The position numbers were made by a program, and so were the translations under genes. Under the pieces are notes generated by a model that saw only the letters and a list, made by a program, of their open reading frames with translations, ran no database searches and had not been told where the DNA came from. A DNA stretch of 64,000 nucleotides from Alphaproteobacteria bacterium (GTDB lineage Bacteria > Pseudomonadota > Alphaproteobacteria > DSM-16000 > Inquilinaceae), in assembly GCA_028277405.1 (NCBI GenBank), contig JANQGH010000070.1, positions 171,399 to 235,398 on the forward strand. The letters are read 5' to 3'. Shown in pieces: positions 1 to 8,614 of the stretch (position 1 is the first letter of the stretch; each line of letters begins with the position of its first letter).

Positions 1-80
1 TCGGGGCCGTATTCCGGGAAGCGCAGGTCGACGCCTTCGAAGTCCTCGACAACGCTATATGCGCCTATCCCGCCTGCCAT
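1..80 (-). pseudogene. Oxygenase-related fragment at window edge
   Basis: On the minus strand bases 80 to 1 form an open frame that runs off the window. Its last residues read VEDFEGVDLRFPEYGP, matching the EEYEGGDLRFPEYGP stretch of the 2OG-Fe(II) oxygenase encoded at 3453-4589. About 42 of the 50 bases at 1-50 match 3670-3719. The upstream part of an oxygenase is absent: the toxin gene lies there instead. Bases 24-44 also share two blocks (caggtcgacgcc and tcgaagtc) with the 3' end of the toxin gene at 89-115. It is either the 3' remnant of a duplicated oxygenase gene or a chimera; the missing sequence to the left prevents a decision. Confidence 0.55.
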
Positions 81-487
81 GGGTCAATCAGGTCGACGCC
101 GCATCCCTCGAAGTCGCGAACGTTCCGCGTCGCTACCGTCGCGCCATGGGCGCGTGCGATCGCGGCGATTTGGGCATCGAACTGGCCGATCGGCCGCCCC
201 TCGGACCGCCGTTCAGCAACGATGGTGGCATAGGCGCGCGCGGCCGCACTGTCGAACGGGAGGATGCGGCCGCGGAAATCCTCATCGAGGATGGCATCCA
301 TCGCGCCGGCCAGCGCGGCACGGCGGCTTCCGGCCGGCAGCAAGGCCACACCCAGACGCAGCTCGGCTTCGCTAACTGCGCTCAAATGGACATCAGACCC
401 GTTCTGCGCGCCAAGCCATGCCTCCACACGTGGTGCCGGCGCGGGGCGCAGAAGCTCTGAGATCACATTGGTGTCGAGCAGAATCAT
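65..487 (-). CDS. vapC: VapC/FitB-type PIN-domain toxin
   Basis: This 140-residue protein has the PIN ribonuclease layout. The N-terminal LLDTNVISE carries Asp5, SEAE follows at residues 39-42, Asp104 sits in GQFDAQIAAIA, and Asp125 in TRNVRDFEG, together giving the acidic Mg2+ pocket. The family cleaves RNA and is held inactive by a partner antitoxin. The ATG at 487 was chosen because it starts exactly at the PIN motif; the much longer open frame upstream overlaps the antitoxin gene out of frame. Antitoxin and toxin are 8 bp apart and surely co-transcribed. The 3' end runs into an oxygenase-like fragment, which hints at local rearrangement. Confidence 0.9.
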   Translation of the reverse strand: MILLDTNVISELLRPAPAPRVEAWLGAQNGSDVHLSAVSEAELRLGVALLPAGSRRAALAGAMDAILDEDFRGRILPFDSAAARAYATIVAERRSEGRPIGQFDAQIAAIARAHGATVATRNVRDFEGCGVDLIDPWQAG

Positions 488-495
488 TGCCGCCG

Positions 496-744
496 TCAGT
501 CGAAGCTTGGCGGCTCGCGCACGGGCTCGCGTGCGGGGATGTCGAGGTCGACGCCGCCCAAGGGCGCCATGCGTTTGCGAATGGCGGCGGCGAGGTCGCG
601 CGGTGGAGACGCCTCCCCGACCGCTTGGCGCAGGATTTCCCGCACCTCCTCCTCCATGGACTGGCCATGTTCGGCGGCGCGAATGCGCAGCTTGCGCTTC
701 AGGGCGTCGTCGAGATTGCGGATCGTGATGTTGGCCATCGGCAA
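496..744 (-). CDS. FitA/VapB-type ribbon-helix-helix antitoxin
   Basis: An 82-residue protein beginning MPMANITIRNLDDALKRKL, the typical ribbon-helix-helix N-terminus of FitA-like antitoxins: a beta strand that enters the DNA major groove, then two helices containing HGQSMEEEVREIL. The C-terminal 30 residues (RMAPLGGVDLDIP onward) would wrap the PIN toxin. It lies directly upstream of the toxin gene on the same strand. Translation may start at Met1 (744) or Met3 (738). Such proteins repress their own promoter, and a cluster of CATTG/CAATG repeats lies just upstream. Confidence 0.85.
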   Translation of the reverse strand: MPMANITIRNLDDALKRKLRIRAAEHGQSMEEEVREILRQAVGEASPPRDLAAAIRKRMAPLGGVDLDIPAREPVREPPSFD

Positions 745-750
745 GCCTCA

Positions 751-790
751 CATTGCACTCTGCTGGCAATGTATGCATTGAAAGCATTGC
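751..790 (-). promoter_or_regulatory. Candidate toxin-antitoxin operator
   Basis: Immediately upstream of the antitoxin start there is an inverted repeat CAATG-tatg-CATTG (767-780), with further CATTG copies at 751-755 and 785-789. Ribbon-helix-helix antitoxins bind short inverted repeats of this kind over their own promoter. The link is inferred from position and symmetry only. Confidence 0.45.
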
Positions 791-895
791 AATCAACCGG
801 CCATCGCTGATGCCTTCCCAACCACCACCACCGCGCTAATGATATCGCCGACCGTCTAGGCGAGCCGACACGGGCGTGATGCGTTGGCCATGGCC

Positions 896-1210
896 CTAAT
901 TCGCGGCCGGCGATTCGATGCCCGTCCGGAGCTCGGTCAGTGACAGCACCCCGTCCGCATCGGCGTCCATCACATGGAAGTCGGCGATGAAACCGTCGCG
1001 TGTGCTGTCATCAAGGATCAGGGTGGCGATGAACGCCTCGTGTTCGGCGAAGGAAACGGCGCCGTCGCTGTCGGCGTCCATCTCCGCGACCCGTTGGTTC
1101 ATATGGGCCTCGTCGACAAAGACCAGCCCGCAACGCTCCGCTTGCGCCATCGCCGTCTCGGCAGCGACGATCGCGGCCAGGGCCGTGCCGGTCAGAATCC
1201 TGACATTCAC
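896..1210 (-). CDS. Secreted EF-hand calcium-binding protein
   Basis: A 104-residue protein with an N-terminal signal peptide (MNVRILTGTALAAIVAAE, probable cut after AMAQ) and two EF-hand loops, DADSDGAVSFAE and DADADGVLSLTE, each with acidic residues at the calcium positions. It is likely a periplasmic Ca2+ sensor or buffer; no enzymatic domain is visible. The GTG at 1210 is preferred because GAGGAA lies 8 nt upstream and the signal peptide starts there; the frame is open further upstream but codes nothing recognisable. It stands alone, divergent from the SH3-like gene at 1446. Confidence 0.7.
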   Translation of the reverse strand: MNVRILTGTALAAIVAAETAMAQAERCGLVFVDEAHMNQRVAEMDADSDGAVSFAEHEAFIATLILDDSTRDGFIADFHVMDADADGVLSLTELRTGIESPAAN

Positions 1211-1384
1211 TGTTGAGCTTCCTCGTTTCAGACTGGGCGGTAAAGCCGCCGCCCCTACCACACCACCGAGCCGCTGCGCCAGCACTGCATCGATCGGCAT
1301 TCCTTGTCGAACCGTTCCTGCCGCCCGGCGCACCATTGGTCAGGGATCGCCGACACTGTACCAAAAGTAAATCAATTAGCGATA

Positions 1385-1413
1385 TTGACCCTTATACTGC
1401 AATGACGTGTAAT
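1385..1413 (+). promoter_or_regulatory. Sigma-70-type promoter for the SH3-like gene
   Basis: TTGACC (1385-1390) and TGTAAT (1408-1413) are separated by 17 bp, close to consensus for a housekeeping promoter. They lie about 30 bp before the GTG start at 1446. Confidence 0.55.
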
Positions 1414-1445
1414 GCTTGATCATCGGGACAAAGGAGATCCACGCT

Positions 1446-1877
1446 GTGATTCCAGCATCTGGATGGAAGCTTGCGGGCGCGGTGTTCGCGGCACTGGTCA
1501 CAGCCCCATTCGCCGGGACCGCGCAGCAGAGCCCCGAAGTCCCAGTGATGGTTGGTGACAATGACGTTGTCGATTTGCCGGCCTGCGGCCTGGGAATGGT
1601 GTCCGGCCTGAACCCGCAGGGCGACAACTTCCTGGCGGTCCGCAGCGGTCCGGGCACCAGCTATGCTCAGATCGATTCACTGAATGAGGGGGACGTCATC
1701 TTCCTGTGCGATGCCAATGGCCGCTGGGTCGGCATCGTGTATCAGCCCGGCTACACCCTGGAGTCCGCGCCGAGCAATTGCGGCGCGACCTCTCCCATTT
1801 CGCCCCGGCAAGCTTACTCTGGACCTTGCCGAAGTGGCTGGGTCTATGACGGCTATGTCACCTTTCTCGCAGGTTGA
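1446..1877 (+). CDS. Secreted bacterial SH3-like (SH3b) protein
   Basis: A 143-residue exported protein. Residues 1 to about 27 form a signal peptide ending near FAGTAQQ. The rest carries one SH3b-type domain recognisable by NFLAVRSGPGTSYAQIDSL, followed by GDVIFLCDANGRWVGI and GWVYDGYVTFL. Four later cysteines may form disulfides. Such domains bind cell-wall peptides or partner proteins in the periplasm; a specific role cannot be given. The GTG at 1446 was chosen since AAAGGAG lies 9 nt upstream and the signal peptide begins there. Its neighbours are other small exported proteins. Confidence 0.7.
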   Translation: MIPASGWKLAGAVFAALVTAPFAGTAQQSPEVPVMVGDNDVVDLPACGLGMVSGLNPQGDNFLAVRSGPGTSYAQIDSLNEGDVIFLCDANGRWVGIVYQPGYTLESAPSNCGATSPISPRQAYSGPCRSGWVYDGYVTFLAG

Positions 1878-2012
1878 AACCCTTAGATTTTGGTCGCAGC
1901 CGCGCCGAAGCGCTCGGTATGTCGCCACACTCCGCCACTCGGCTCCACCGGTTACGGCTGGGCTTTGGTGATGATCAGTGAGGCTTGCCGCTCAAGGAGG
2001 ATGATCAAAGAC

Positions 2013-3443
2013 ATGCGAACGTTGGCAGCGCTCTCGACATCACTCCTGTTCATAGCACCGGCGCACTCGATCGCCCAGAACGCGAGCAACAGTGCGGAAC
2101 CAAGCGGAATACAAGACCCTTCAGGCGGGATCGAGGTGCCGCCCCAAATGGCCATCCTGTCGGAGGCATATGCGCTGCGCTCACGGGATCTCCTTGACGC
2201 GGGGCAACGGGTGGAGGCTATTGCCGAGGCGCTCAAAGGTCTCCCAAGCGACCCGGCCTTGTTCTCCGCCGACGACTTCGTTCCGGCTCGCGATGCCTTG
2301 CGCAACGCGCTTCGGGCGCGCGTCGTGCGCCTGCCCATAGTTGGTCTAACAGCCTTTCAATACAGCGCCGACGGCAGCCGGCTTCTTACCAGCACGGCAG
2401 ACCCCAGCGACCTGATCGCGGAACGCGACCCCTTGCAACTTTGGGATGGCGTAACGGGTGAGCCGCTGGCGACGTTGCTTCCCCCCGAACTCTCCAGCAC
2501 CGAGGGTACGGCAGGTATCACAGCCGAGATCAGCGCAGACGGCTCGCTCATCGTCGGGCTCGGGACAGATGGAACATTGCGCGCTTGGGATCCCGAGTCA
2601 GGAACCCTGATCGAGGAGCACGCCGCGTATGACTTGGCCGGCGACCCGGATCTGTTGACCTTCGACCCGAGCCATGACGGTCACTGGATCTGCACGGTTG
2701 CGCGAAACGATACGGTCGATCTTTGGTCCGTTTCCGAGTTTGAGTTGATAAGGACATTCGATCCGGGCGCAGCCGGCAGTGGGGTGGTGCCGCCCGCGAA
2801 CCAGTCACTGCCCGATGGCGTTGAGACCAGTGCGATAAGCAGCTCTCCGGGGGTCAATATGGCCGAGTGCCTGATCGACGCCGAAGCGGGTTTGGTCGTC
2901 GCTCTGGGCTATCAGTTCGCAAGCGGGCCCGACATCACACTTGTCAATCAGGGTTACATCATCCGCATAGGCGACTTTGACGACAGCGCGCGGTTCTCGA
3001 TTGCGGCGCCAGGGTTTGCGGTGCCGCTGTTTCTCGCCTACGCGCCCAACGCGCAGTTGATTTATGCCGCGGTCGGTCCTGCGATCCACGCATTTTCGGC
3101 CGAGTCGGGAAGCTTCGAAGGACGCCTTGATCTCGAGAATGTTTCTCAATATGGCTGGGTGATTGATACCGAGCAGGAAACACTTGCGGTGCTCGACGTC
3201 ATCGGCGTGACGCGATACTTCGATGCTGCAACGTTGGCACCCGTCGACACACCGCCAATGCCGTTCGACCCACCCATCGTCAGTGTGTTCGACCTCGATG
3301 GAAACGACTCCTCAGGAGCCTGGACCCATGGCGGCGGCCCCGACTGGCCCGAACCTCCGGCTGGGTATGCGATGCTGGAATATGCACGGGCCCTACTTCC
3401 CGCCGATCTTTTGGAAGCGGTCAACGCTGAGTCCATTCAGTAG
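2013..3443 (+). CDS. Exported WD40/propeller-like protein
   Basis: The 476-residue product has a signal peptide (MRTLAALSTSLLFIAPAHS, cut near AIAQ), a helical stretch at about 40-110, and then repeated strands resembling WD40/YVTN blades: FQYSADGSRLLTS, PLQLWDGVTGEPLATL, AEISADGSLIVGLGTDGTL and VDLWSVSEFELIRTF. The later blades are poorly conserved. The family acts as a protein-binding scaffold; no catalytic motif is visible. AAGGAGG ends at 2000, directly against an ATG at 2001, so the ATG at 2013 (12-nt spacer) is the likelier start. Its function is unknown. Confidence 0.6.
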   Translation: MRTLAALSTSLLFIAPAHSIAQNASNSAEPSGIQDPSGGIEVPPQMAILSEAYALRSRDLLDAGQRVEAIAEALKGLPSDPALFSADDFVPARDALRNALRARVVRLPIVGLTAFQYSADGSRLLTSTADPSDLIAERDPLQLWDGVTGEPLATLLPPELSSTEGTAGITAEISADGSLIVGLGTDGTLRAWDPESGTLIEEHAAYDLAGDPDLLTFDPSHDGHWICTVARNDTVDLWSVSEFELIRTFDPGAAGSGVVPPANQSLPDGVETSAISSSPGVNMAECLIDAEAGLVVALGYQFASGPDITLVNQGYIIRIGDFDDSARFSIAAPGFAVPLFLAYAPNAQLIYAAVGPAIHAFSAESGSFEGRLDLENVSQYGWVIDTEQETLAVLDVIGVTRYFDAATLAPVDTPPMPFDPPIVSVFDLDGNDSSGAWTHGGGPDWPEPPAGYAMLEYARALLPADLLEAVNAESIQ

Positions 3444-3452
3444 CCAGCCTCC

Positions 3453-4589
3453 CTACCGCACCACCGCCCCGCGCCGCTGGGCCAACCCGTCCTCGATCGA
3501 GCGCCGTTCCTCGTCGAACCACTCCCGCCGTTCCGCGCGCCACTGCTCCGGCTGGCCGTCCAGTATGAAGGACAAGAGCGTGAACCGTTCGCCCTTGGTG
3601 ACGTCCATGGCCTCGTGCAGGAGGGAGCAGGAGAAGATCACGGCGTCGCCGGTGCCAGGGCGGTAGAGGTCGGGGCCGTATTCGGGGAAGCGCAGGTCGC
3701 CGCCCTCATACTCCTCGGTGTTCAGGTTCAGGGTCATGGCAAAGCGGCGGTGGGCCATGTCGGGCACGACATTGTCGCGATGGGGGCGGAAAAAGCCGCC
3801 CTCCTGTGAGTCGTAGCGCACGATCTTGAATTCCTCGACACCCTCGACCTCACGGTCATAGGCGGTGAAGATTTCCGGCGCCACGCGCGCGAAGACGCGG
3901 GCCTCGATCTCCTCAAAGAGGTCCTTGTCGCGCACATGGTGGTCGCGGCGGCGCTTCACCTGATCGCGGTCCGCCTTGGTGGCGCCGCCCTTCTCGCCCA
4001 TGGTGATGGTGCCGGACGGCTCGTTGTGGGAATGCCAGATGTCGATCAGCTTGCGACAGAACGGGCGGTCGAGAACGCCGGGGATCAAGAGCACAGGCGC
4101 GGTGCGGGTGATGGTGCGCGGCGGCTCGGCCGGGGTCTTGGCGAGCGCGGCCAGAGCGCGGTCGACCTGCGGCTTGGCACCCTCGGTGAAGGCCGCCAGC
4201 ACCCGCTGGTTGGGGTCGAGCAGATAGGTGACGACGTCGCCCTTGCCGCCCTGGCTGAGCGTGGAGAGGCCATAGCGCAGATGGATCGCGCCCTGCGGGT
4301 CGGTGAAGAGTTCGAACGGCAGCTTACGGTCCAGCGCCGCCTTGCAGTTGGCGGCGAAGTCGCCCAGCGCGATGGCATAGACCTCGACGCCGGCCTGCTT
4401 CAGCGCATCGGCCTTGGCGGCGATGCGCTTCAGTTCACGCTCGTCCGCCGGCTTGCCGAAGCCGGGGAAGAAATGCAGCAGGATGTGCCCGCCCTGGACC
4501 AGCGTGTAGAACGGGTCCACCTGCCGGTGCTGGTCCGGCAGCATGAAGTCCGGGGCCCGGTCGCCGGGCGTCAGTGCGCCGATTAACAC
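3453..4589 (-). CDS. Peroxiredoxin-like / 2OG-Fe(II) oxygenase fusion
   Basis: A 378-residue two-domain protein. Residues 5-150 have a thioredoxin/AhpC-like fold (GDRAPDFMLPDQ, VEVYAIALGD), but the usual peroxidatic Cys motif is replaced by FPGFGKPADE, so peroxidase activity is unlikely. Residues 165-350 form a prolyl-4-hydroxylase-type oxygenase domain with the iron ligands His270 and Asp272 (RPHRDN) and His325 (LLHEAM), and Arg335 probably for 2-oxoglutarate. It probably hydroxylates a protein or small molecule, substrate unknown. It stands alone, upstream of the gatCAB operon's 3' end. A related fragment lies at the left edge of the window. Confidence 0.8.
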   Translation of the reverse strand: MLIGALTPGDRAPDFMLPDQHRQVDPFYTLVQGGHILLHFFPGFGKPADERELKRIAAKADALKQAGVEVYAIALGDFAANCKAALDRKLPFELFTDPQGAIHLRYGLSTLSQGGKGDVVTYLLDPNQRVLAAFTEGAKPQVDRALAALAKTPAEPPRTITRTAPVLLIPGVLDRPFCRKLIDIWHSHNEPSGTITMGEKGGATKADRDQVKRRRDHHVRDKDLFEEIEARVFARVAPEIFTAYDREVEGVEEFKIVRYDSQEGGFFRPHRDNVVPDMAHRRFAMTLNLNTEEYEGGDLRFPEYGPDLYRPGTGDAVIFSCSLLHEAMDVTKGERFTLLSFILDGQPEQWRAERREWFDEERRSIEDGLAQRRGAVVR

Positions 4590-4627
4590 GTCAATCCTCC
4601 ATCAGATTTCAGGATTCGATTTCGGCG

Positions 4628-4743
4628 CGCGATTTCGACGATTTCGACGATTTCGGTGACAGTTTACTAAACCCCTGTTTTCGCTCTCCCAGTTCAACTG
4701 GATAGCTCGAGACAAGAGGGGATTTAGTAAACTGTCACCGAAA
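4628..4743. repeat. Long inverted repeat in the oxygenase-gatB gap
   Basis: Two perfect 21-bp arms (4651-4671 and 4723-4743), each containing GGTGACAGTTTACTAAA or its complement, flank a 51-bp spacer. The spacer holds a second palindrome, CCAGTT-c-AACTGG (4690-4702). A 9-bp tandem repeat (gatttcgac) precedes the left arm. The element is AT-richer than its surroundings. Palindromes of this sort resemble REP/BIME or small transposon-derived elements mobilised by Y1-type transposases, but no transposase is present here, and that identity is an inference. It could also act as a bidirectional terminator for the two flanking genes. Confidence 0.7.
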
Positions 4744-4765
4744 CCCTGTCCTCGCAGACGAAATC

Positions 4766-6244
4766 TTACCCATCCAATTTCGACCTAAGAATCTCATTCA
4801 CCAGCTTCGGATTGGCCTTGCCTTGGGTGGCCTTCATCACCTGGCCGACGAAAAAACCGAACAGCTTCTGCTTGCCGCCCTTGTACTCCGCCACCTTGTC
4901 CTGGTTGGCGGCCAGAACCGTGTCGATCTCGCCCTCGATCGCGCCCGTGTCCGTGACCTGGCGCAGGCCCTTGGCATCGACGATAGCAGCGGCGTCGTGG
5001 CCGGTCTCCAGCATCTCGGCGAAGACATCCTTGGCGATGCGGCCGCTGATCGTGTCGTCAGTGATCAGGTCGACCAGGCCGCCAAGCTGATCGGCCGTGA
5101 TCGGGCTTTCGTCGATGTCGTGGCCGCCCTTGTTCAAGGCACCGAACAGTTCGGTGATCACCCAGTTGGCGCAGATCTTGGGGTCGCGCCTGCCATTCGG
5201 CCCGCCACTGACCACGGCCTCGTAGAAATCCGCCCGCGCCCGTTCGGCCACCAGCACCCCGGCATCGTAGACCGACAATCCGTAATGGGTGACGAAGCGT
5301 TCCTTCTTCTCGTCCGGCAGCTCCGGCAGGGTGGCGCGGATGCCGTCGATGAAGGCGTCGTCGAACTCCAGCGGCAGCAGGTCCGGGTCGGGGAAGTAGC
5401 GGTAATCGTGCGCCTCTTCCTTGTCGCGCATCGGCCGCGTCTCGCCACGGCCTGTATCCCAGAGGCGCGTCTCCTGAACCACGGTGCCGCCATCCTCGAT
5501 ATGGTCGATCTGGCGGCGCGCCTCGTAATCGATCGCGGCCATGACATAGCGGATGGAGTTGACGTTCTTCACCTCGCAGCGGGTGCCATACTCATTGTCG
5601 CCGACCTTGCGCACCGAGATGTTCACGTCGCAGCGCATGGAGCCTTCCTCCATGTTGCCGTCGCAGGTGCCGAGATAGCGCAGGATGGCGCGCAGCTTGC
5701 GCAAATACGCCGCCGCCTCCTCCGGTCCACGCAAATCCGGCTCCGACACGATCTCCATCAGCGCCACGCCGGAGCGGTTCAGGTCGACGAAGGTGCGCGT
5801 CGGGTCCTGGTCGTGCAGGCTCTTGCCCGCGTCCTGCTCCAGATGCAGGCGCGTGATGCCGACCGTGCGCGTCTCGCCGTCCGGCAAATCCAGCACGATC
5901 TCGCCCTTGCCGACGATGGGCTGCAGATACTGGCTGATCTGATAGCCCTGGGGCAGGTCGGCGTAGAAATAGTTCTTGCGGTCGAAGACGGAGAATTTGT
6001 TGATCTCCGCCTTCAGGCCCAGGCCCGTGCGCACCGCCTGTTCGATGCACTTTTCGTTGATCACCGGCAGCATGCCGGGCATGGCGGCGTCGACCAGGCT
6101 GACCTGGCTGTTGGGGGCGGAGCCGAATTCGGTCGCGGAGCCGGAAAACAGTTTGGCCTCGGAGATGACCTGGGCATGGACCTCCAGCCCGATCACCATC
6201 TCCCAATCGCCGGTGTCGCCCTTCAGGACGGGATGCGTGGTCAT
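4766..6244 (-). CDS. gatB: Asp-tRNA(Asn)/Glu-tRNA(Gln) amidotransferase subunit B
   Basis: The 492-residue GatB subunit of the cytoplasmic GatCAB complex, which phosphorylates Glu or Asp on mischarged tRNA before amidation. It shows the family opening [13 protein letters not shown], the kinase-core stretch [30 protein letters not shown] and SMRCDVNIS, plus a C-terminal GatB/YqeY tail ending [11 protein letters not shown] that holds the tRNA. The length is normal. It is the last gene of gatC-gatA-gatB and overlaps gatA by 4 bp, so it is translationally coupled. The presence of the operon suggests indirect Gln-tRNA and/or Asn-tRNA synthesis. Confidence 0.97.
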   Translation of the reverse strand: MTTHPVLKGDTGDWEMVIGLEVHAQVISEAKLFSGSATEFGSAPNSQVSLVDAAMPGMLPVINEKCIEQAVRTGLGLKAEINKFSVFDRKNYFYADLPQGYQISQYLQPIVGKGEIVLDLPDGETRTVGITRLHLEQDAGKSLHDQDPTRTFVDLNRSGVALMEIVSEPDLRGPEEAAAYLRKLRAILRYLGTCDGNMEEGSMRCDVNISVRKVGDNEYGTRCEVKNVNSIRYVMAAIDYEARRQIDHIEDGGTVVQETRLWDTGRGETRPMRDKEEAHDYRYFPDPDLLPLEFDDAFIDGIRATLPELPDEKKERFVTHYGLSVYDAGVLVAERARADFYEAVVSGGPNGRRDPKICANWVITELFGALNKGGHDIDESPITADQLGGLVDLITDDTISGRIAKDVFAEMLETGHDAAAIVDAKGLRQVTDTGAIEGEIDTVLAANQDKVAEYKGGKQKLFGFFVGQVMKATQGKANPKLVNEILRSKLDG

Positions 6245-7728
6245 GCCCCCTCTCCCACCATCAGCGCCGGCGTCGCGGTGAATCCGGCCGCCTCCTCCAA
6301 CACGCCGGCGGCTCGGAATAGCGTTTCTTCTTCAAACGCCTGGCCGACAAGCTGGAGGCCCAGCGGCGCCCCGTCCGCGCCCAGCCCGGCCGGCACCGAG
6401 ATGCCCGGTAGGCCGGCCAGGTTCGCGGGCACGGTGAACACGTCGTTCAGATACATCGCGATCGGATCGTCCTGTTTGTCGCCCACCTTGAACGCGGTCG
6501 ACGGCGCGGTCGGCGTCAGCAGCAGGTCGCACTTCTCATAGGCCGCCTCGAAATCGCGGGCGATCAAGGTGCGCAGCTTTTGCGCCTTGAGGTAATAGGC
6601 GTCGTAATAGCCGGCCGACAGCACATAGGTGCCGATCATTACCCGGCGCTTGACCTCCTGGCCGAAGCCTTCGGCGCGGGTGTTCTCGTACATCTCGATC
6701 AGGCTGTTGCCCGGCACGCGCAAGCCATAGCGCACGCCGTCATAGCGGGCCAGATTCGACGACGCCTCGGCCGGCGCCACGATGTAGTAGGCCGGCAGCG
6801 CGTACTTCGTGTGCGGCAGGCTGACATCGACGATCTCCGCCCCCGCCGCCTTCATCCACTCGACACCCTGCTGCCACAGGATCTCGATCTCCGGCGGCAT
6901 TTTGTCGACGCGGTATTCCTTCGGCACGCCGATCTTCAGGCCGCGAATGTCGCCGGTCAGCGCGGCGGCATAGTCGGGAACGGTCCTGTCGACGCTGGTC
7001 GAATCCTTGGGGTCGAAGCCGGCCATGGAGGTCAGCATCAGGGCCGCGTCGCGCACCGAGCGCGTCATCGGCCCGGCCTGGTCCAGCGACGAGGCGAAGG
7101 CGACGATGCCCCAGCGCGAGCAGCGGCCATAAGTCGGCTTCATGCCGACGATGCCGCAGAAGCTGGCCGGCTGGCGGATCGAGCCACCGGTGTCCGTGCC
7201 CGTCGACGCCGTGGCGATCCGGGCCGCCACGCAGGCGGCCGAGCCACCGGACGAGCCGCCCGGCACCAGCCGTGCGTCGGGCTCTTCGGCCAACGTCCAG
7301 GGGTTATGCACCTCGCCGAAATAGGACGTCGTATTGGACGAGCCCATGGCGAACTCGTCCAGGTTCGTCTTGCCCAACAGAACGGCACCGTCGCGCCACA
7401 GATTGGCCGTGACGGTGCTCTCATAGGTCGGCGTGAAGCCCTCCAGGATATGGCTGCCCGCCATGGTCCGGATGCCTTCGGTGCAATAGAGGTCCTTCAC
7501 GGCGATGGGAATGCCGTCCAGCGGCCGCGCCTCGCCGGCCCGGCGCCTGTCGTCGGACGCCATGGCCATGGACATCGCGCGTTCCGGCGTCTCGGTGACG
7601 AAGGCGTTCAGCGCCCGCGCCTCCTCCATGGCCAGCAGGTTGGCCCGGGTCAGCTCAGCGGACGTGAAGTCGCCCTTGGCCAGCCCGTCCAGCGCCTCGC
7701 TGATGGTCAGATGGTTCAGCTCGGTCAT
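6241..7728 (-). CDS. gatA: Asp-tRNA(Asn)/Glu-tRNA(Gln) amidotransferase subunit A
   Basis: A 495-residue amidase-signature enzyme that releases ammonia from glutamine or asparagine and channels it to GatB. The Ser-cisSer-Lys triad is visible: Lys78 (IAVKDLYC), Ser159 in VPGGSSGGS, and nucleophile Ser183 in [12 protein letters not shown]. The 24-residue spacing between the two serines is as in characterised GatA. The gene overlaps gatC and gatB by 4 bp on either side. Nothing is unusual in it. Confidence 0.97.
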   Translation of the reverse strand: MTELNHLTISEALDGLAKGDFTSAELTRANLLAMEEARALNAFVTETPERAMSMAMASDDRRRAGEARPLDGIPIAVKDLYCTEGIRTMAGSHILEGFTPTYESTVTANLWRDGAVLLGKTNLDEFAMGSSNTTSYFGEVHNPWTLAEEPDARLVPGGSSGGSAACVAARIATASTGTDTGGSIRQPASFCGIVGMKPTYGRCSRWGIVAFASSLDQAGPMTRSVRDAALMLTSMAGFDPKDSTSVDRTVPDYAAALTGDIRGLKIGVPKEYRVDKMPPEIEILWQQGVEWMKAAGAEIVDVSLPHTKYALPAYYIVAPAEASSNLARYDGVRYGLRVPGNSLIEMYENTRAEGFGQEVKRRVMIGTYVLSAGYYDAYYLKAQKLRTLIARDFEAAYEKCDLLLTPTAPSTAFKVGDKQDDPIAMYLNDVFTVPANLAGLPGISVPAGLGADGAPLGLQLVGQAFEEETLFRAAGVLEEAAGFTATPALMVGEGA

Positions 7729-8012
7729 TCGACGACCCTCGGCACCGCGTAAAATCCGCTCGCCTGTTCCGGCGCGTTGGCCAGCACCTGGTCGGCCTTC
7801 TTGCCGTCCGTGACCTTATCGGTCCGCCAGCGCAAGGCCTGGGGTGTGACGCTGGTCATCGGCGGCACGTCGTCGGTGTTCACCTCGCCCAGTTGCTCGA
7901 CAAAGGCCAGGATGTCTTGCAGATCCTTTTGCAGCGCCTCGGCTTCGTCCGGGGCAACGCGAATGCGGGCCAGATGCGCAATACGCGCGACGGTGGCCTG
8001 ATCGAGCGACAT
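7725..8012 (-). CDS. gatC: Asp-tRNA(Asn)/Glu-tRNA(Gln) amidotransferase subunit C
   Basis: A 95-residue GatC belt subunit that wraps the GatA-GatB interface. It is recognised by [11 protein letters not shown], the helical [14 protein letters not shown], and the terminal region with DDVPPM and RVVE. It is first in the gatCAB operon and diverges from ruvX; about 120 bp between them must hold both promoters. The length is typical. Confidence 0.95.
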   Translation of the reverse strand: MSLDQATVARIAHLARIRVAPDEAEALQKDLQDILAFVEQLGEVNTDDVPPMTSVTPQALRWRTDKVTDGKKADQVLANAPEQASGFYAVPRVVE

Positions 8013-8134
8013 GGTATAGGTGTCTCCAACGAAACGGCGCGGTGCTTCCGGTCGGACCCGGAACGCCGCGCCAAAACACGTTTACATATGGGGGCTTTGG
8101 CCCTCAAAAGCGGCCGCGAACCTAACACCAGCGT

Positions 8135-8614
8135 ATGACCATCTGCAAGATCGAGGACTTGCCGGAACGCCTGCCCGCCGGCACCAGGCTTTTGGGGCTG
8201 GATGTGGGTGACAAGACCATCGGCCTGGCGCTGTCCGACAGCGCCCTGGCCCTGGCCTCGCCGATCGGCACGATCCGACGCCGGCGCTTTGCCCAGGATG
8301 CCGAAACGCTGTTCGCCACGGTTGACGAGCGGGGCGTCGGCGCGCTGGTGGTCGGCCTGCCGCGCAACATGGACGGCTCAATCGGGCCGCGCGCCCAGGC
8401 GACCAAACAGTTCGCCTTTAATCTCATGAAGCGTCGCGACATCGCAGTCGCGTTTTGGGATGAGCGGATGTCGACCCAGGCGGTCGAGCGCGCCATGGTG
8501 CGGGAAGCCGATCTCAGCCGCGCGAAGCGGGCGCAACGCGTCGACACGGCGGCGGCGGCCTACATTCTTCAAGGGGCGCTCGACGCCCTGGCCAATCGGC
8601 CGCGCCCGGCATGA
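8135..8614 (+). CDS. ruvX: RuvX/YqgF pre-16S rRNA nuclease
   Basis: A 159-residue RNase H-fold protein of the YqgF family, whose members trim the 5' end of pre-16S rRNA. It carries LLGLDVGDKTIGLALSD (first acidic residue), VVGLPRNMDGS, WDERMSTQAVERAM and the closing RVDTAAAAYILQGALD. In alphaproteobacteria it commonly sits divergent from gatCAB, as here. Its stop overlaps the start of the downstream AEC permease by 4 bp, so the two are co-transcribed. Confidence 0.93.
   Translation: MTICKIEDLPERLPAGTRLLGLDVGDKTIGLALSDSALALASPIGTIRRRRFAQDAETLFATVDERGVGALVVGLPRNMDGSIGPRAQATKQFAFNLMKRRDIAVAFWDERMSTQAVERAMVREADLSRAKRAQRVDTAAAAYILQGALDALANRPRPA

Noticed and set aside
4823..6541. A 572-codon frame antisense to gatB/gatA
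   Set aside because: A shadow of gatB and gatA with no recognisable motifs and low-complexity composition.
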